Assembly (NCBI GenBank): GCA_013397795.1
Contig: VZTJ01001391.1
Coordinates: 387,187 to 451,186 of the forward strand
DNA: 64,000 nucleotides
Source of the DNA: Orthonyx spaldingii
Lineage: Eukaryota; Chordata; Aves; Passeriformes; Orthonychidae
Reading direction: 5' to 3'
Shown: piece after piece, positions 1 through 11,691 of the stretch
Layout of the letters: every line of letters starts with the position of its first letter
Numbering within the stretch: the stretch's first letter is position 1
Made by a program: the position numbers and the translations under genes
The notes under the pieces: generated by a model
What the model was told of the DNA's origin: nothing
The model's database searches: none
What the model saw: the letters and a program-made list of their open reading frames with translations, nothing else

Positions 1-32
1 TCTCCTCTCCTCTCCTCTCCTCTCCTCTCCTC
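1..32. repeat. (TCTCC)n pentanucleotide microsatellite
   Basis: A perfect pentanucleotide tandem array with unit TCTCC, about 6.4 copies, begins at the first base. It is probably cut by the window edge, so the true array may be longer. Confidence 0.97.
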
Positions 33-834
33 ACATAAAGAGTCTTGATGCATACTAAGGTCAGTACAGTACTGTTCCTCATAAATATCGCTCCTCATAT
101 GCCCATTTCTGTAACATCAAACTGTTGAAGTATGGTTTCTTACAGTGAAAATTATTTCACAATCAAAGCATATGAAGCAGTGTTTTTTATCTCTCTTATA
201 AAGATTAAGTTATGTGCTTCACCTGCAAAGACAGTGAAAAGGATTTGAAATATCTGATATTTATTTGATGAGTTATTATATTTGAAAAAGGACATTTTCA
301 CTTTGAATTTTACATGTGTCTCACATTTTATTTAGGGAATGGAGATAAAATGAAAAAGGTGAAATAAAATGCTGGGGAAGGGTGTTCCTCAGGTCCATGT
401 TTCATGAAATAAATTCCCTTATTTTTTACATTGCTCTTAACAGGTCGTTGCTAAGATTTGCATCTTCTCTCTCAGCTGACCTCTTTCAAAATACTCTGGC
501 ATTTGCTGCATTTCTGGAAGAATAGCTTTGTGAAATCAGAAGTCTGTGTGATCAGACAAAGCTTTCCAGCCATGCAGTTCTGTTGCTCTGATCCACACCT
601 ACTGACATGCCAACTTACCTTGATATGATTCCTGTATGGGAATTTAATCAGTCAGAAAGATGCAGAAAGAAAGGACTTAGAAGCCGAATTATATTTAACA
701 GTCAGGCAAAAGGAAGAATTACAGAGCAGATAAACATTTTTGTTCTGTATTAAAGTAACTAAATCAGTTGGGCAATTGCTTTCAAGGCACCTAGAAACAT
801 TTCTTAAGCCAGTCTTCACAATATAAGATATTGT
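33..834. other. AT-rich sequence, nothing recognised
   Basis: No open frame of note and no repeat family that I recognise. The right end abuts the decayed LINE fragment, so part of it may be eroded continuation of that element. Confidence 0.6.
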
Positions 835-1430
835 AAGTTTATTTATTATCAGAGAAAAACATAAAATGTATTTTGTTTTTAATTAATGACAGCTCTTGCC
901 CCTAATAAAAAAAAGAACGAAAACCACCTGTACAGCACCTCTTGAATTTTACAAAGCAGAGAAGCAAGATTAAATCTGTACAGCAGATCTAAAGAAAAAG
1001 GAATAAATAACCTGGGGTAAGACCTCTGGAGACCAATTTAAATGGAAACTGAAAAGCAAAGGGTTCAATTGGCCTCCTATACATAAACATATCTTTGGAT
1101 TTATTATAATTACTTTTAAAGCCAGAGAGGATCCCAAACTGATTTATGAACAGTGTAATAGCTGGGATTGAAATATCAGGATGGGTTATAAAAATAAGAA
1201 TATCATCCACATACAGTATTCATTTATGTTCCTGTTTGTGTGCATCAGTAATGATACAGTAAGTTTACGACATTTCTAAAAGCCTCAGGAAGTGTTTTGA
1301 AAGCTAATGTGGAGAAAGGAGGAAAAGATGGACAACGAAGCATAAGTACAAAATGCAGGGAAAAAAAAAAGATTCAAAAAGACTGTGGAAATTTTGTTTG
1401 ATTTTATTTTTTCCTGAGGAATATTGAAGT
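835..1430 (-). mobile_element. Decayed L1/Tx1-type LINE reverse transcriptase fragment
   Basis: The minus strand reads through successive blocks of an ORF2-type reverse transcriptase. In order there is a degraded RQGCPLSP-like block (RCPSFPPF, about 1320-1345), then an EAFRN stretch. The catalytic motif follows as YVDD (1202-1213) within LYVDDILIFITHP. After it come SIPAI, INQFGILSGFKSNYNKSK and a FKLVSRGLT/LFI stretch matching the usual GLTYLGI block. A thumb-like segment (LYRFNLASLLCKIQEVL, then SLIKNKIHFMFF) lies at about 835-1000. An in-frame stop precedes the motif (1220-1222) and at least two frameshifts are needed, so it is dead. The HK-x-x-LYxDD and SGxKxNxxKS spacing is that of the L1/Tx1 clades, not CR1, which has FADDTKL. 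The block order and spacing are seen in the sequence; the clade assignment is from memory of those families. The outer ends, especially 1346-1430, are approximate. Confidence 0.75.
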
Positions 1431-2974
1431 TCATAACCAAATCTCCAATTACATGTCTGTGCAGTTCAGTTTCACCAACACCCAGAAAGTGTAGCCTTTT
1501 TATTCACACCAGATACTATCATTGCATCTATGGAGACTGGAAGGGCATTATTCTTAACCTTGTCTGACCAATGCATTAGATTACTCTCATAAAAATCTCA
1601 GAAATACCGGACCTTTATGTAACAGCCTGCTTAAAAGCTGTGTCTATCTTAAGGCACGCTGAGTTTGAATAATCCTGTTTACAATGCATTTCCAATTGCC
1701 TATTTTTATTTCAAGTATAGTAAAAATGTGATTTATTATCTTTTTCTTTTTTTTTTGTTACATTGTAAAACACAATGACCCTTGTAAAAATGCATTAGAG
1801 GTGCTTCTAAAAGAATTCAGTCATCTGCATGTACCCTGAGTCTCAATTAATATTCTAGGAAATCTAGCTCCTCATAATAAGGTTGCATTTTATTTTTAAA
1901 AATTCTGGGGGAAAAAAATAAAAGTAAGAAATTCAAATTTATTTTTATTTTCTTTCTTCCCCCCTGTTCATTTAACGGCTTCTTTGCAATTTTCGTACCT
2001 CCACTATAAGAGTATGCGCGTCTGGCAAGATTGGTCTTAATCTTGGGCAGATGGTGGGAAAAATGGAGAAGGGTAAAGAGGAACATGTGTCAGCATGTGT
2101 GTGAGAGAAAGGCCACTGCAAAATTTCAAATCAGTATAGACTATTCAAATGGATTTTCAGCACCTGCAGCTACCATTGAAGTAAACAGGAGTTCTGGGAC
2201 TTGATAGGAAAAAAAATCCTTCAAAAACTGGAAACCCACAAAAACACGAGTCCTAACGTGTTTCATATTAAACGACAATCTTCATAATTACTCACAGAAA
2301 TATTCTAATGTTTCATTAAAATAATTGCTTATCTAAGAATCTATGGTCTATACTTTAGCCCTGTGGACTCTGGCCTTTTATTTTTCTTCATATTTGAGGA
2401 AAAAATACAGAATATATTTCCTGATAAAAATAAAGCAGGTTAAGGAGCAATAATCATCCATCCTTAAAGTAGAGAAGCTACTTTTCTTGTTGCTGGTATA
2501 AAAATATATATATATAAAACAATCCCCATTCTCATTTTTCCTTATATATGTTTTTCATCTGCAGATAACACAAATGCTATTCTGGAAGAAGAGGTTAAAG
2601 GAATTAGGGGTTCCGTGATGTAAGTTGATCTAATTTAAATCCACTAAATACAGAAGTTCTGAAATTACCTTAAAAAAGAATTATGAAACATGCTTCTCTA
2701 TTTCTCACAGAAAGAGTGATAAAATCTCACTGAATTTTTCTTGCCAGGCAACGGGCTACTAGCGAAAACTTTGAAATAGCAAGTTTCAATTATTTATAGT
2801 AAATATTTAAAGTTCTCCATTTTTATATGATTATTTGGTGATAATTTAAGGGACTGATGCCCTTTCTTATTTTTGATGTATAAAAAGCTGTCCAATTTGA
2901 AATATGTATTTACAGGTCATTACCGATTTCTATCAAATCATGAAGGCCTTCACAAGTTTCCAAAAATTCCCCTT
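1431..2974. other. AT-rich sequence, nothing recognised
   Basis: Contains T-rich and A-rich runs (for example near 1740-1757) and a short TA stretch near 2503-2516. No recognised repeat family and no supported gene. The part next to 1430 could hold further eroded LINE sequence, but I could not read it. Confidence 0.55.
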
Positions 2975-3059
2975 CACCTTGGAAGACAGTGGCTTATTCT
3001 CAAATAAATAAGTAGATCACCTTGAAAGACAGTGGCTTATTCTCAAATAAATAAGTAGA
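2975..3059. repeat. 43-bp tandem duplication, two copies
   Basis: Two adjacent copies with a period of 43 bases (2975-3017 and 3018-3059) share the core AGACAGTGGCTTATTCTC and differ by a single base near the start (CTTGG versus CTTGA). The near identity suggests a recent local duplication. Confidence 0.95.
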
Positions 3060-4784
3060 AAGTCTAAAAACTTACTTGACCTTTCAGATATTGGAGAAAG
3101 ATATACCCTATACCCTATATACATATATTCTCTTCATTGACATGGGTGGTCACTGTTGCTCTCTCTCTCCTTGATTCCTGGAAATAAACATCTTGCAAGG
3201 CAGCTGGCCCTTAGGACTTTCCTTGGGAAAGGGAGTTCCAAATAGCAAGTCCTTTATCTCACTCATTTGGAACTCCAAGTGATAATCATATGCTGTGACT
3301 CCCTTTGCTGGGATATACCTCATGATCTGTACAACATATTGTACCCCTATATAAAGTGGAGTTTGCCCAGTTTCTGCCCATGTGCTGATTTCCAGATCCT
3401 AGGTCCTAAAAATAAGAGGAATTATAATTTACTAGGTTTATTACTCTAGAACTTACTCCCTTTAGCTGGGGACAAAGGCAGATTTGTATTGAAAGCTAGC
3501 AAAAGGCAAAAAATGAAGGTATAGACACTTGAAAAGTTTGCACAATTTCAGCTTACAATGGTGTGGTACAGGCATTGAATATGTTTCCCTGTGTGGACTG
3601 ATACTCTTATTTGAATGAAAGAAAGAGCATTTATAATGTCCTGACCAGGGACACTGTAGTTTTATTACACCCACTGACCTCTAGAGTTTGTCTCTGGATG
3701 TAAGTACAATGTACTCATTTTAGTTAATGTGCTCTTATCCTTTCCTATAAATAAACGTGAAAATGAACTCTCAAAATAAGTGTTTATTTTTTACCCTATG
3801 ATGTTCATTAGAAGATGGCTTGTGACTATTGCAGTGTGTAGCTGGTAGAAGGGAGTTGAGTGAAGGGGAAGTGCAAGTTTAGCTGAGTAATAAGAGAATA
3901 AAGATGGAAATACTTGTCCCTCACACTGTATGATTTGAATATAATCATACATTTACTTTCATATCGGGAAAACAGCCTTTGTTACAATACTGAATTCAGA
4001 GGCTAGGAAAGGGCAACTAACAGGGTGCAATTTCCATGTCTTTTGTATAGCTGTGTATGTAAAATTCCAGACGGGAAATTATAACGACGGAACATTTGTC
4101 TCCAGCCTCCCTGTAAGAGTACAGACCTAGTCAAGCACTAAGCAGTGACATTTCTCTACATTATGTAACCACTTTTACACTGCATCTGAACTTGAGCGAG
4201 ATGAACCTCTACTGAACTATCTACCTGTATGCAGGTAGAACAACTTTGAACTACTTATTGCAAAAACAGCAGTTTGTTTAGTAAAACTCTGTTATCTGCT
4301 ATTGATAACTATGCTCCATCTCCGACGTTATCATTTTATCCTCATATGCATTTCTAGACCACAGTTTCTGCTCATTTGTCCCTTGCCATCCTGTGATAGG
4401 AGCAAGGATGATCTGTTTCTCACATTTTTGAGATAATGAATGGATCCAAAATCCTTTCCGATTTTCAGAAATAATGAATAACCAATATTTTTCTTGACAT
4501 TAGAAGTGTTGAAAGTATAAAACAAAATTCTTTGTTTTTTCTCTTGTAGCTGCTTGATCTGGACAACCTTGTGAACTATAATCAGCATTTGAAACTTCAA
4601 CATGTTCTCCTTGCCTTTTTATCATTTTGTACTTCCTATTTCATTTTGCATTCTGCATTGGCAGGGTCAGTCCATATAAGTTGTCTTCTTGCTCCATATT
4701 AGATCCCAGCAGATGGATAGGAAAGTAAGAAAGATAAAGACTGGAAGATGTAAGATTTTCCCACACAGTAATTAAGCATAGAAT
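3060..4784. other. AT-rich sequence, nothing recognised
   Basis: Open frames of 60-90 codons occur on both strands (for example 4331-4603 minus), but none has a splice context, codon pattern or similarity that I can support. No recognised repeat. Confidence 0.55.
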
Positions 4785-4840
4785 AAAAAAAAAAAAAACA
4801 AAAACCCAAACCAAAATCAGTTTGTTTTTTTTTTTTTTTT
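4785..4840. repeat. A-run facing a T-run (low complexity)
   Basis: A run of 14 A (4785-4798) is followed, after a short A/C-rich spacer, by a run of 16 T (4825-4840). The two could fold back on each other. This may be an accidental A/T pair or the tails of eroded retrocopies; no body of a retrocopy is visible. Confidence 0.8.
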
Positions 4841-7257
4841 GAGGAGGGTTTATTTAAACAATTTCTGTAAATAATTCAGCTTAAATATGTCTATAAAATA
4901 ACACAAATAGTGGGAAGCAATGCTGCAAATAGCAAATATGCTATTTGATTGAAACCAAAACTAATAAAATCAGTCTATTCTAGATTTCTAACTTTTTGCA
5001 CATTCCATTATCTTTAACTTTGCAAAAACACTGCCTTTTGTTTAACTTAAAGCATGATACTAATTCAGTTGATTTACTCATGATCTTCAGGTTGAGAAAT
5101 GTATGAACATACAGAGAATTAGAAACTTAATTTATTTTCCCAGAAACTAATTAAGTTGCAGATAAATGAACTAGTAAAAGAAAACCCTTTACAGAAAACT
5201 GTTTTCAAATTTGAAATGGTCTTCTGTAAAAATTCCATTTAGAAGCAGTCTATACCAATGATATTTTGTTTCATGTTATAATATAAAGGGTTTTTCCCCC
5301 ATCACTTATGAAAATTGGTCCAGTTTTCTACTGTAAAATTTTGCTAATATCTTTGTATATGCATCGCAACATTTTTCTCCTTATTGTTTAAGAAAATTTA
5401 TCTATCATATAAAATAAGCATATAAAATAAAACAACAGAATTACCCCATTCTGATTATATGGTTTCTGGATCATCCAAGTTTAGCTAAATTATACTTCAC
5501 ATACAGTCAAGAATGCCTTATTTTGATTTTGGAGACAGTGCAAATATTTTCCTAACCTCCAAACTGGCATGCAATGTCATGGCATGCATGGTGATATTTC
5601 TGTCATCTCAAGTCCACAAAGTATGTTAGTGTTATTCTCCTTACATGGTAGCCATTAAAGCATGCTTGGACAAATATTAAATAATATTTTAAAAGAACAT
5701 ATGTTAAGACTGTTGCCTATGGCATTCCTACATTAGTACATAAGTTTCAAACTGTATTAGACTCTTCCCTAGCTCACCCTCAGAAAACAGAAAATTAACA
5801 CTAAATGTAGTTCCTTTAATAAATGAGGGAGAGTGTCTGGTGGCTTGACCACAAAAATATTTTTTAACTATGTGTAGTTTTTGAAGAATTTTAGTGCACT
5901 TTTCTAATATGCTTCATGATGGAGGAACTGCATTGCAGTTAATGATTGTTGCTTTGAATGTTATACATGCATATGTGCCATAAGTATCACAGTCAAGACA
6001 GGAATGTTTTCCTGGGAAGGACAAATAAAATGTACAAGATATTAAACATGAAAAACCTGGAGTACTTCCAAATTATACTTGAGAAAAATCAAAGGAAATA
6101 AAAAGAAGAGAAAAGCTATAAAAAGCATTAGAAAGAGTTCCCTATATGTTATAATTGCCCACTTAAAACTTGCTTCATATGAGTAACACTCAGGAATCAG
6201 TTTATGAAAAAGGGGGAAAAAAAGAGAAACAACCCAAACTCTATTGAGTTATCTGTTAAAAATCTCTTCAAGATTACACAGATGTGTAAAGGTTTTCTCA
6301 AAGACAAAAACTAAGTGCCCCGCTAACAGAAGCTCCCTAAATTGTATCAAAACTCAGTTTATATTCCCACAGATGTCTAACAAGCTGTGTATATGGTCTT
6401 GGATTATAGACTGGGAAAAATCAATAGCTTGCTGTCTCAAAGGCACCAATATAGATTATGAATCACAGCCAGGAAGTTGTCAGTGATCTCGGTTGCCAAC
6501 AGTGCTTCAGTAAAGATATTTGCTAGCTCATATTCTTTTAATGTGTACCTTTCATATATGAAGCAGAACAGGTCACTTTTTGATGAAAAAAAAAAAAAGA
6601 AGAAGGAAAAAAAGGGAATTTTAGGCAAAGATATGGTATATCACAAAATAATAAGTATCCAGGCTTATCTAAATAATGACTTTTTACCCAAAAGTGGAGG
6701 GTTTTTTGTTTGTGGGGTTGTTTTGAGGTTTTTTCCCCAGATGAAAGACATACACACACACACATAGACACATTTTTCTCTGTTTAGGCTATAAATTATT
6801 TCTATCAGTTCAAACTAGTTCATAAGTTGAAAGTAACAAAAGAACCAGGAGGAATGAACTGAAGTTTTTTTAATCATATTTATCTATAGGAATATATAAG
6901 ATCACCTCAAGGAATGAAGAGTTTTTAATGTGAGGAAGCTTCTTGCATTGCAGCTGCAGAAATTGTGCATAAAAATAATACACTGTCACTGCTTTACAAA
7001 GTACTATATTTAGTAAAATTATAGAGCCAGTAAATAGAGAGGATTTTGCCCTATTTCACTTTTTCCAGATACATTTCAATTAAGTAATAGGTACAGAAGG
7101 AATAATCATCCTTCTTGTAGTAAAAGTATATTTTGAGGTATTCCTAATACACAGTTAGGCATCTGACCTACATGCACAAACTACTCTCCACTGGCTATGT
7201 AGAGAATGGAGTCTACAAGTTCTAAGCCTTCAACAGAATAAGGTAACTATTTCTATA
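4841..7257. other. AT-rich sequence with minor low-complexity runs
   Basis: No gene or recognised element. It holds an A/G-rich run at about 6587-6615 and a short AC repeat at 6752-6764. Overlapping open frames at 6437-6771 result from these purine-rich and AC runs and are not convincing genes. Confidence 0.55.
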
Positions 7258-7325
7258 ACCAAAATAATAATAATTAAAAAAACCCAACAAAAACCCCAAC
7301 CAACCAAACAAAAAAAAGAGAAAAC
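7258..7325. repeat. A/C-rich low-complexity stretch
   Basis: Irregular A-rich sequence interrupted by AAC and ACC blocks. It produces a hydrophobic-looking open frame on the minus strand (7222-7470), best explained by base composition. Confidence 0.8.
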
Positions 7326-7867
7326 CTACCCCAAACCCATCTCTCTGGCACATGATCATTTTTTGCCACACTAGAGTGCTGTTTTGAGTGAAGGCTCCGG
7401 GGTCTGTCAAGTTATGACAGCTGTAAGAACTTGAATATACCAATAAATCAACCTTTGAAAGATACTCCAAGTTAAGAGAAATCAGCTACAGCATTTTAAA
7501 TTGCATGGGGAACAGTATCCAACCCAGAACAAGTGATCATATTCAGACAAAAATTTTCCCATAGGCTTCCTTATTTGGAAGTGGTATAGATCTGGAGTGA
7601 GCACATGGGGAGGGATGTACTTCCTGAGCTATTCATATTTCTTCTAGTATTTCTTTCTTCTACATTACATCTGAACCTCTTCTACAATGTTGAGGGGTAG
7701 AGATCATGGGGCTTGGTAAAAAAGACAGTGAAGAACATTTAAATCCAGGGGTCCTGCATTTTTCTCTGATACATTTGGTGATCACAAATTGAATATTTTA
7801 TAACAGTATTAATAGCATGGGGACTTCCTTGTGGTTGATAGTATGTGTTGTAAAGTGACATCTTATA
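7326..7867. other. Unannotated spacer
   Basis: No repeat family or gene recognised between the A/C-rich stretch and the CR1 copy that follows. Confidence 0.5.
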
Positions 7868-8213
7868 GGAGCTTTCTGGTACTTAAAAGGGGCCTACAAA
7901 AAGGCTGGAAAGGAACTTTTTACAATGGCATGTTATGACAGGACAAAGGGAATGGCCTTAAACTGAAGAAGGGTAGGTTTAGATTAGACATTAGAAAGAA
8001 ATTCTTTACTGTGAGGGTGGTGAGACACTGAAACAGATTGCCCAGAGAAGTTGTGGATGCCCCATCCCTAGAAGTGTTAAAGAACAGGTTGGATGAGCTT
8101 TGAGCAAACTGGTTTAGTGAAGAGTATGCCTGTCCTGACAGAGTAGTTAGAACTAGATGATTTTTATGGTCCCTTCCAAACCAAACCATTTTATATTTTT
8201 TACGATTCTATGA
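7868..8213 (+). mobile_element. CR1 LINE, 5'-truncated 3' tail
   Basis: The sequence follows the 3' end of an avian CR1. It starts in the GGGGCCTACAA segment, runs through the conserved ACTGTGAGGGTGGTGAGACA and GGTTGG-GATGAGCTTTGAGCAA blocks, and finishes with GATGATTTTTATGGTCCCTTCC and the terminal GATTCTATGA at 8204-8213. Element orientation is plus. It is heavily 5'-truncated, as most CR1 copies are, and retains only the C-terminal coding end and 3' UTR. The 89-codon open frame on the opposite strand (7920-8189) is a by-product. Confidence 0.95.
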
Positions 8214-9252
8214 AACATTGACAACATTGACTTCCAGAGTAAATCTATCAGCAAAATGTAAAGGACCATTCAAAGAGGCTGGCATAGAATTGGTTAATCC
8301 ACGTGTAAGAAAAATATTGCAGGAATAGTTGTACTGTGGTTAACCAGTTCTCTCCTTTAACTACAGCTATGGTAAACTTCACAGATGTTCAGCTCCATGT
8401 ACAAATGGACCAAAACTAAAAACAATTTTTGACTTGTCTTTTTGAGTAAAACAGAAAACTGATGACAGAAACTGGACATATCAGCATAATTTTTGCACTG
8501 CAGGAGATGGAAGCAAATAGAGTGAGAATAATTACTGTTATGTAAATGAGGTAACTTTTTTGAAAGAGGAATTTAGACTAATTTTCTGCATGAGCAACGT
8601 TCCTCAGGATCCTGGCCATCTTGTGTTTTGCATCACCTGGCTTATCTGAGGGCTTATTTCAGCATCTCCTATGCTTTTATACTGTCCAAAATTGTGATGG
8701 TAAAAATCTTTCTAAATAAGATTTAGTTCTTGGTCTGTGTATGAGAAACTTCTACCTTTTATTTTTAAGACTTTTTAATCCTAAAAATGTGGTCTTAGAA
8801 TTCCCAAAATTATTTCAGTTAAGGACAAGTTTAATTAACAGATTAGGCTGAAAAATTATGTGGAATAAATCAGAAGTGATGAAAACTGACTTCAAGCATT
8901 TCTTGAAGACAACAGGAAGTTCTTTCAATGAAACTGACAGGTAAACTACTCATTTTCCACTTGTGAATAAGGACATATATCATGGAAATTAGGCCTTTTG
9001 CTTCAAATAAAATAAAAATAATCAGTGTTAAATTGTATTCTTTTTCTGATCTTCCTGAAGCAACAATCTGTAACTCTTTAGACTACAAGCAGCATTCTTA
9101 GTGACAATTGCAAGTATTTAAGCTAAAATGAGTCCTCATTTTACTTTATTACAAGCTTCTAGGATGCACAAATCCTCTGTTAACAAATCCTTATGGAAAT
9201 ATGACTGCACTTCTTATCTAATGAAACAGCAGGTTATATGGCTCTCTAGCAG
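8214..9252. other. AT-rich spacer, nothing recognised
   Basis: No gene or recognisable repeat between two CR1 copies. A short local repeat (ACATTGACA, 8215-8232) follows the end of the first CR1 and may be insertion-site slippage. Confidence 0.5.
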
Positions 9253-9692
9253 CTGTAGAATGATTTAGGTTGGAAAAGACCCATAGGATAATGGAGTCTA
9301 ACAGTTACCCTAACACTGCTGAGTCCACCACTAAACTGTGCCCCAAGTGCCACGTCTACGTGTCTTTTAAATACCCCCAGGGTTGGAGACTCACACCACT
9401 TGTGACTGGACAGCAGCTGGATGTAACTCTGTTCACCACCACTCTCTGGCTCTTGCCATCCAGTCAGTTTTTTACCCAGCGAAGGGTGCACCCAACCAAG
9501 CCATGAGCAGCCAGCTTCTCCAGGAGAATGCTCTGTAAGACAGTGTCAAAAGTTATGCTGAAGGCCAGGCAGACAACATCCACAACCTTTCCTCATTCAC
9601 TAAGCAGGTCACCTTGTCATAGAGGGAGATCAGGTTAGTCAAGCAGGACCTGCCTTTTACAAACCCAGGGTGGCTGGACGTTATCACCCCAT
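9253..9692 (-). mobile_element. CR1 LINE with internal deletion (RT start joined to 3' tail)
   Basis: On the minus strand the element begins in the CR1 reverse transcriptase with GFVKGRSCLTNLISLYDKV. It continues through DVVCLAFSITFDTV, SILLEKLAAHGL and CTLRWVKN, then RVVVNRVTSS. At about 9388 it jumps directly to the C-terminal tail PTLGVFKRHVDVALG and ends in the 3' UTR at 9253. A complete CR1 has the FADD active site and several hundred bases between VTSGV and this tail, so the middle is missing. A frameshift lies after LVNE and a stop replaces W in the LDG block. The opposite-strand open frames at 9246-9506 are shadows. Confidence 0.92.
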
Positions 9693-9965
9693 TTCCAGTC
9701 TACCCCAGGCCCCCCTGTCCATGTTTACACTCATAGTTGGGCCATTGCAAATGTCAGGGGCTCCCCTGGACTACGGGGTTGTCCCCCTCTTGGACTATGA
9801 GGGCTCTAATGGGAGATGGTAGAGCAGGGGGTGGTGAGCACCCTTTTGGGGATTGGGAAAGTCAAGGCTGCCTGCCTGAACGTGGGAGTTGGGATCAGTC
9901 CCAGTGAGGGCAGCCAGGGTCAGACACATACCCAGGATGACCAGAAGAGACTAAAAAACCTCATG
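9693..9965. other. GC-richer segment of unknown origin
   Basis: Distinctly more GC-rich than its surroundings, with C- and G-runs (for example CCCCCCTG near 9710 and AGCAGGGGGTGG near 9823). It abuts the 5' end of the minus-strand CR1. It may be upstream CR1 sequence too diverged to read, or an unrelated inserted fragment. No open frame supports a gene. Confidence 0.4.
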
Positions 9966-11160
9966 GAGGATAATCATATAGGTTCTTTGTGATTAACAAG
10001 CCTTTAACTTTTCAGGTATCTCAGTACAATTACACTATTTAAGATTTTTGCTGAGCTTGGGAAAAGTCTTGCTAAAAGACTTTCACTTGAATAAGACTCC
10101 ACATTTTGTTGGAACATGAAAGGTAGTAACTAATAACTACAAAACACTTCATTTTGCTATGTGTAAAAATAACAAGACTTTCAAGAACAGCAGCACTGCT
10201 GGATCATCATTACCAGAGCTAATTAAAGCAGAAGAGGCATCAGTGATGATTCAGTTGGACTGAACTGCCTTCCCAAGGAGCTAACAGTCTATGCTACTGC
10301 CACAGACAGGGATTCTCTCCCTTGATTACTGCAGAGCTACTCACGACACGTGTGACAGTAGAAGCCTATCCACCCTTCAAGCACTCATTAAACCTGAAAT
10401 ATGTGCTGCAGCCTAGGAAAGACTTGACTCCATTCTGCTCTAGTTTCTGAATCTAGTACCCATGTGAGTACTTTAGATAAGCCTATGCCTCTCAGTCTTG
10501 ATAATACACCTTTCTCTTTATTTTTTTAGTACTTCAGCTCCTTCACCATGAATCAATAGATTGTACGGTAAAAAAGAAGTTGGATCTTGGTAGAGTATAT
10601 GAACATCTTCAAACAAATTACTAGGAAGTGTGTTCAAATGAGGCTTAATACTTTACTATATTCAATATCAAAACATTAATAATATACATATTTAGAGATG
10701 AATTTTTCATTTGACCAGGTCTAGCATTTTTATATTTTAACACAGCAATGACTTTAGCCCCTGACTTTAATTGCTTTTGTTCATCATAGTCCAGTCTTTT
10801 TCATGTGGTGGGAAGTACACATTTCTCTGCTACTCTTCTTTTTTCCTGAATGAAATGCAAAAGTTCGAATAAATATTTTTTGTGCAGTTGATTTTTCTCT
10901 CTATCCCTTATTTTATATGTATTCTGGTCTTGGTTTTTGTGTTGGTTTTTGAAGGGTTTTTGTGATGTCTCCAAGTTCTTTCACCAGCTTTCCATTAAAG
11001 AAGATGTTGAAGTCTTTAGATCTAAGATGCTGTACAAGCTCCAGTTCAAAATGCTGAAGTAAGTGTATAATTTATTTTCTTCGTGTTTGGCTATTTTTAT
11101 TTCTCCAGAGTAGTGACTTATGAACATTTAAGTGTGCCAAAGGATCTACCTTATGGAACA
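9966..11160. other. AT-rich spacer, nothing recognised
   Basis: No recognised repeat or gene. The open frame at 11083-11277 runs into the LTR that follows and is not supported as coding. Confidence 0.5.
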
Positions 11161-11691
11161 CGGGATCTAGACACCTTGTGTGAATCAACACAGTCAGGTG
11201 ACCTGAGCACCACAAAACTACAGCCGAAATGCAAAGAGGAAATTTATTTCATGTCCTCACTGACTGAAGGATCCTGAAGCAACACCTGGGCAGCAGAGAC
11301 ACCAAATGGGGGCACAGGCACCGTCGGTCTCGGTCTGATCCCAGTGGGCAGCAGGGCTGCTGTTTGCACCCATTTATCAAGGGCCCACGCAGGCGTAGTT
11401 TGTCACCATGCGGTGATCTCCCCTGTGCTTTTTATGATCTCTGAGCTTTGATCTCTCTCCCAACAAGGAGCTCAAGCATGTCCCTGAGAGTGCCTCCAAG
11501 TTTCTGTAAACACCTATGTTATCTCTGCACAGAAATTCTACTTCTCAAAACAGACAGAGGATAAACAGCAGTAGGCATAATATATGGTTTCCCACACTGA
11601 TATTCTCCAGGCCTTGGCATTCCCAGCTGCCAGGTCATTTGAGCAGATCACCCCCTCCTTGCCAATCTTCACTTTTAACCCTTTCCTCACA
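11161..11691 (-). mobile_element. Solo LTR, family B
   Basis: This segment matches the LTR at 50162-50554 along its length in the same (minus) orientation. Shared blocks include GAAATGCAAAGAG, the TTTATTTCAT stretch, ATTCTACTTCTCAAAACAG and CTCCTTGCCAATCTTC. On the minus strand it starts with TGTGAGGAAAGGG and carries AATAAA (plus-strand TTTATT at 11243-11248) toward its 3' end, as expected for the polyadenylation region of a retroviral LTR. The terminal dinucleotide at 11161 is CG where TG is expected. No internal retroviral genes flank it, so it is a solo LTR. The class of retrovirus is not assigned. Confidence 0.75.

Noticed and set aside
6437..6771. Cluster of overlapping frames with lysine- and phenylalanine-rich runs
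   Set aside because: Produced by purine-rich and AC-repeat low-complexity DNA.
7920..8189. 89-codon minus-strand open frame
   Set aside because: It is the antisense of a plus-strand CR1 3' tail, whose blocks and terminus are clear.
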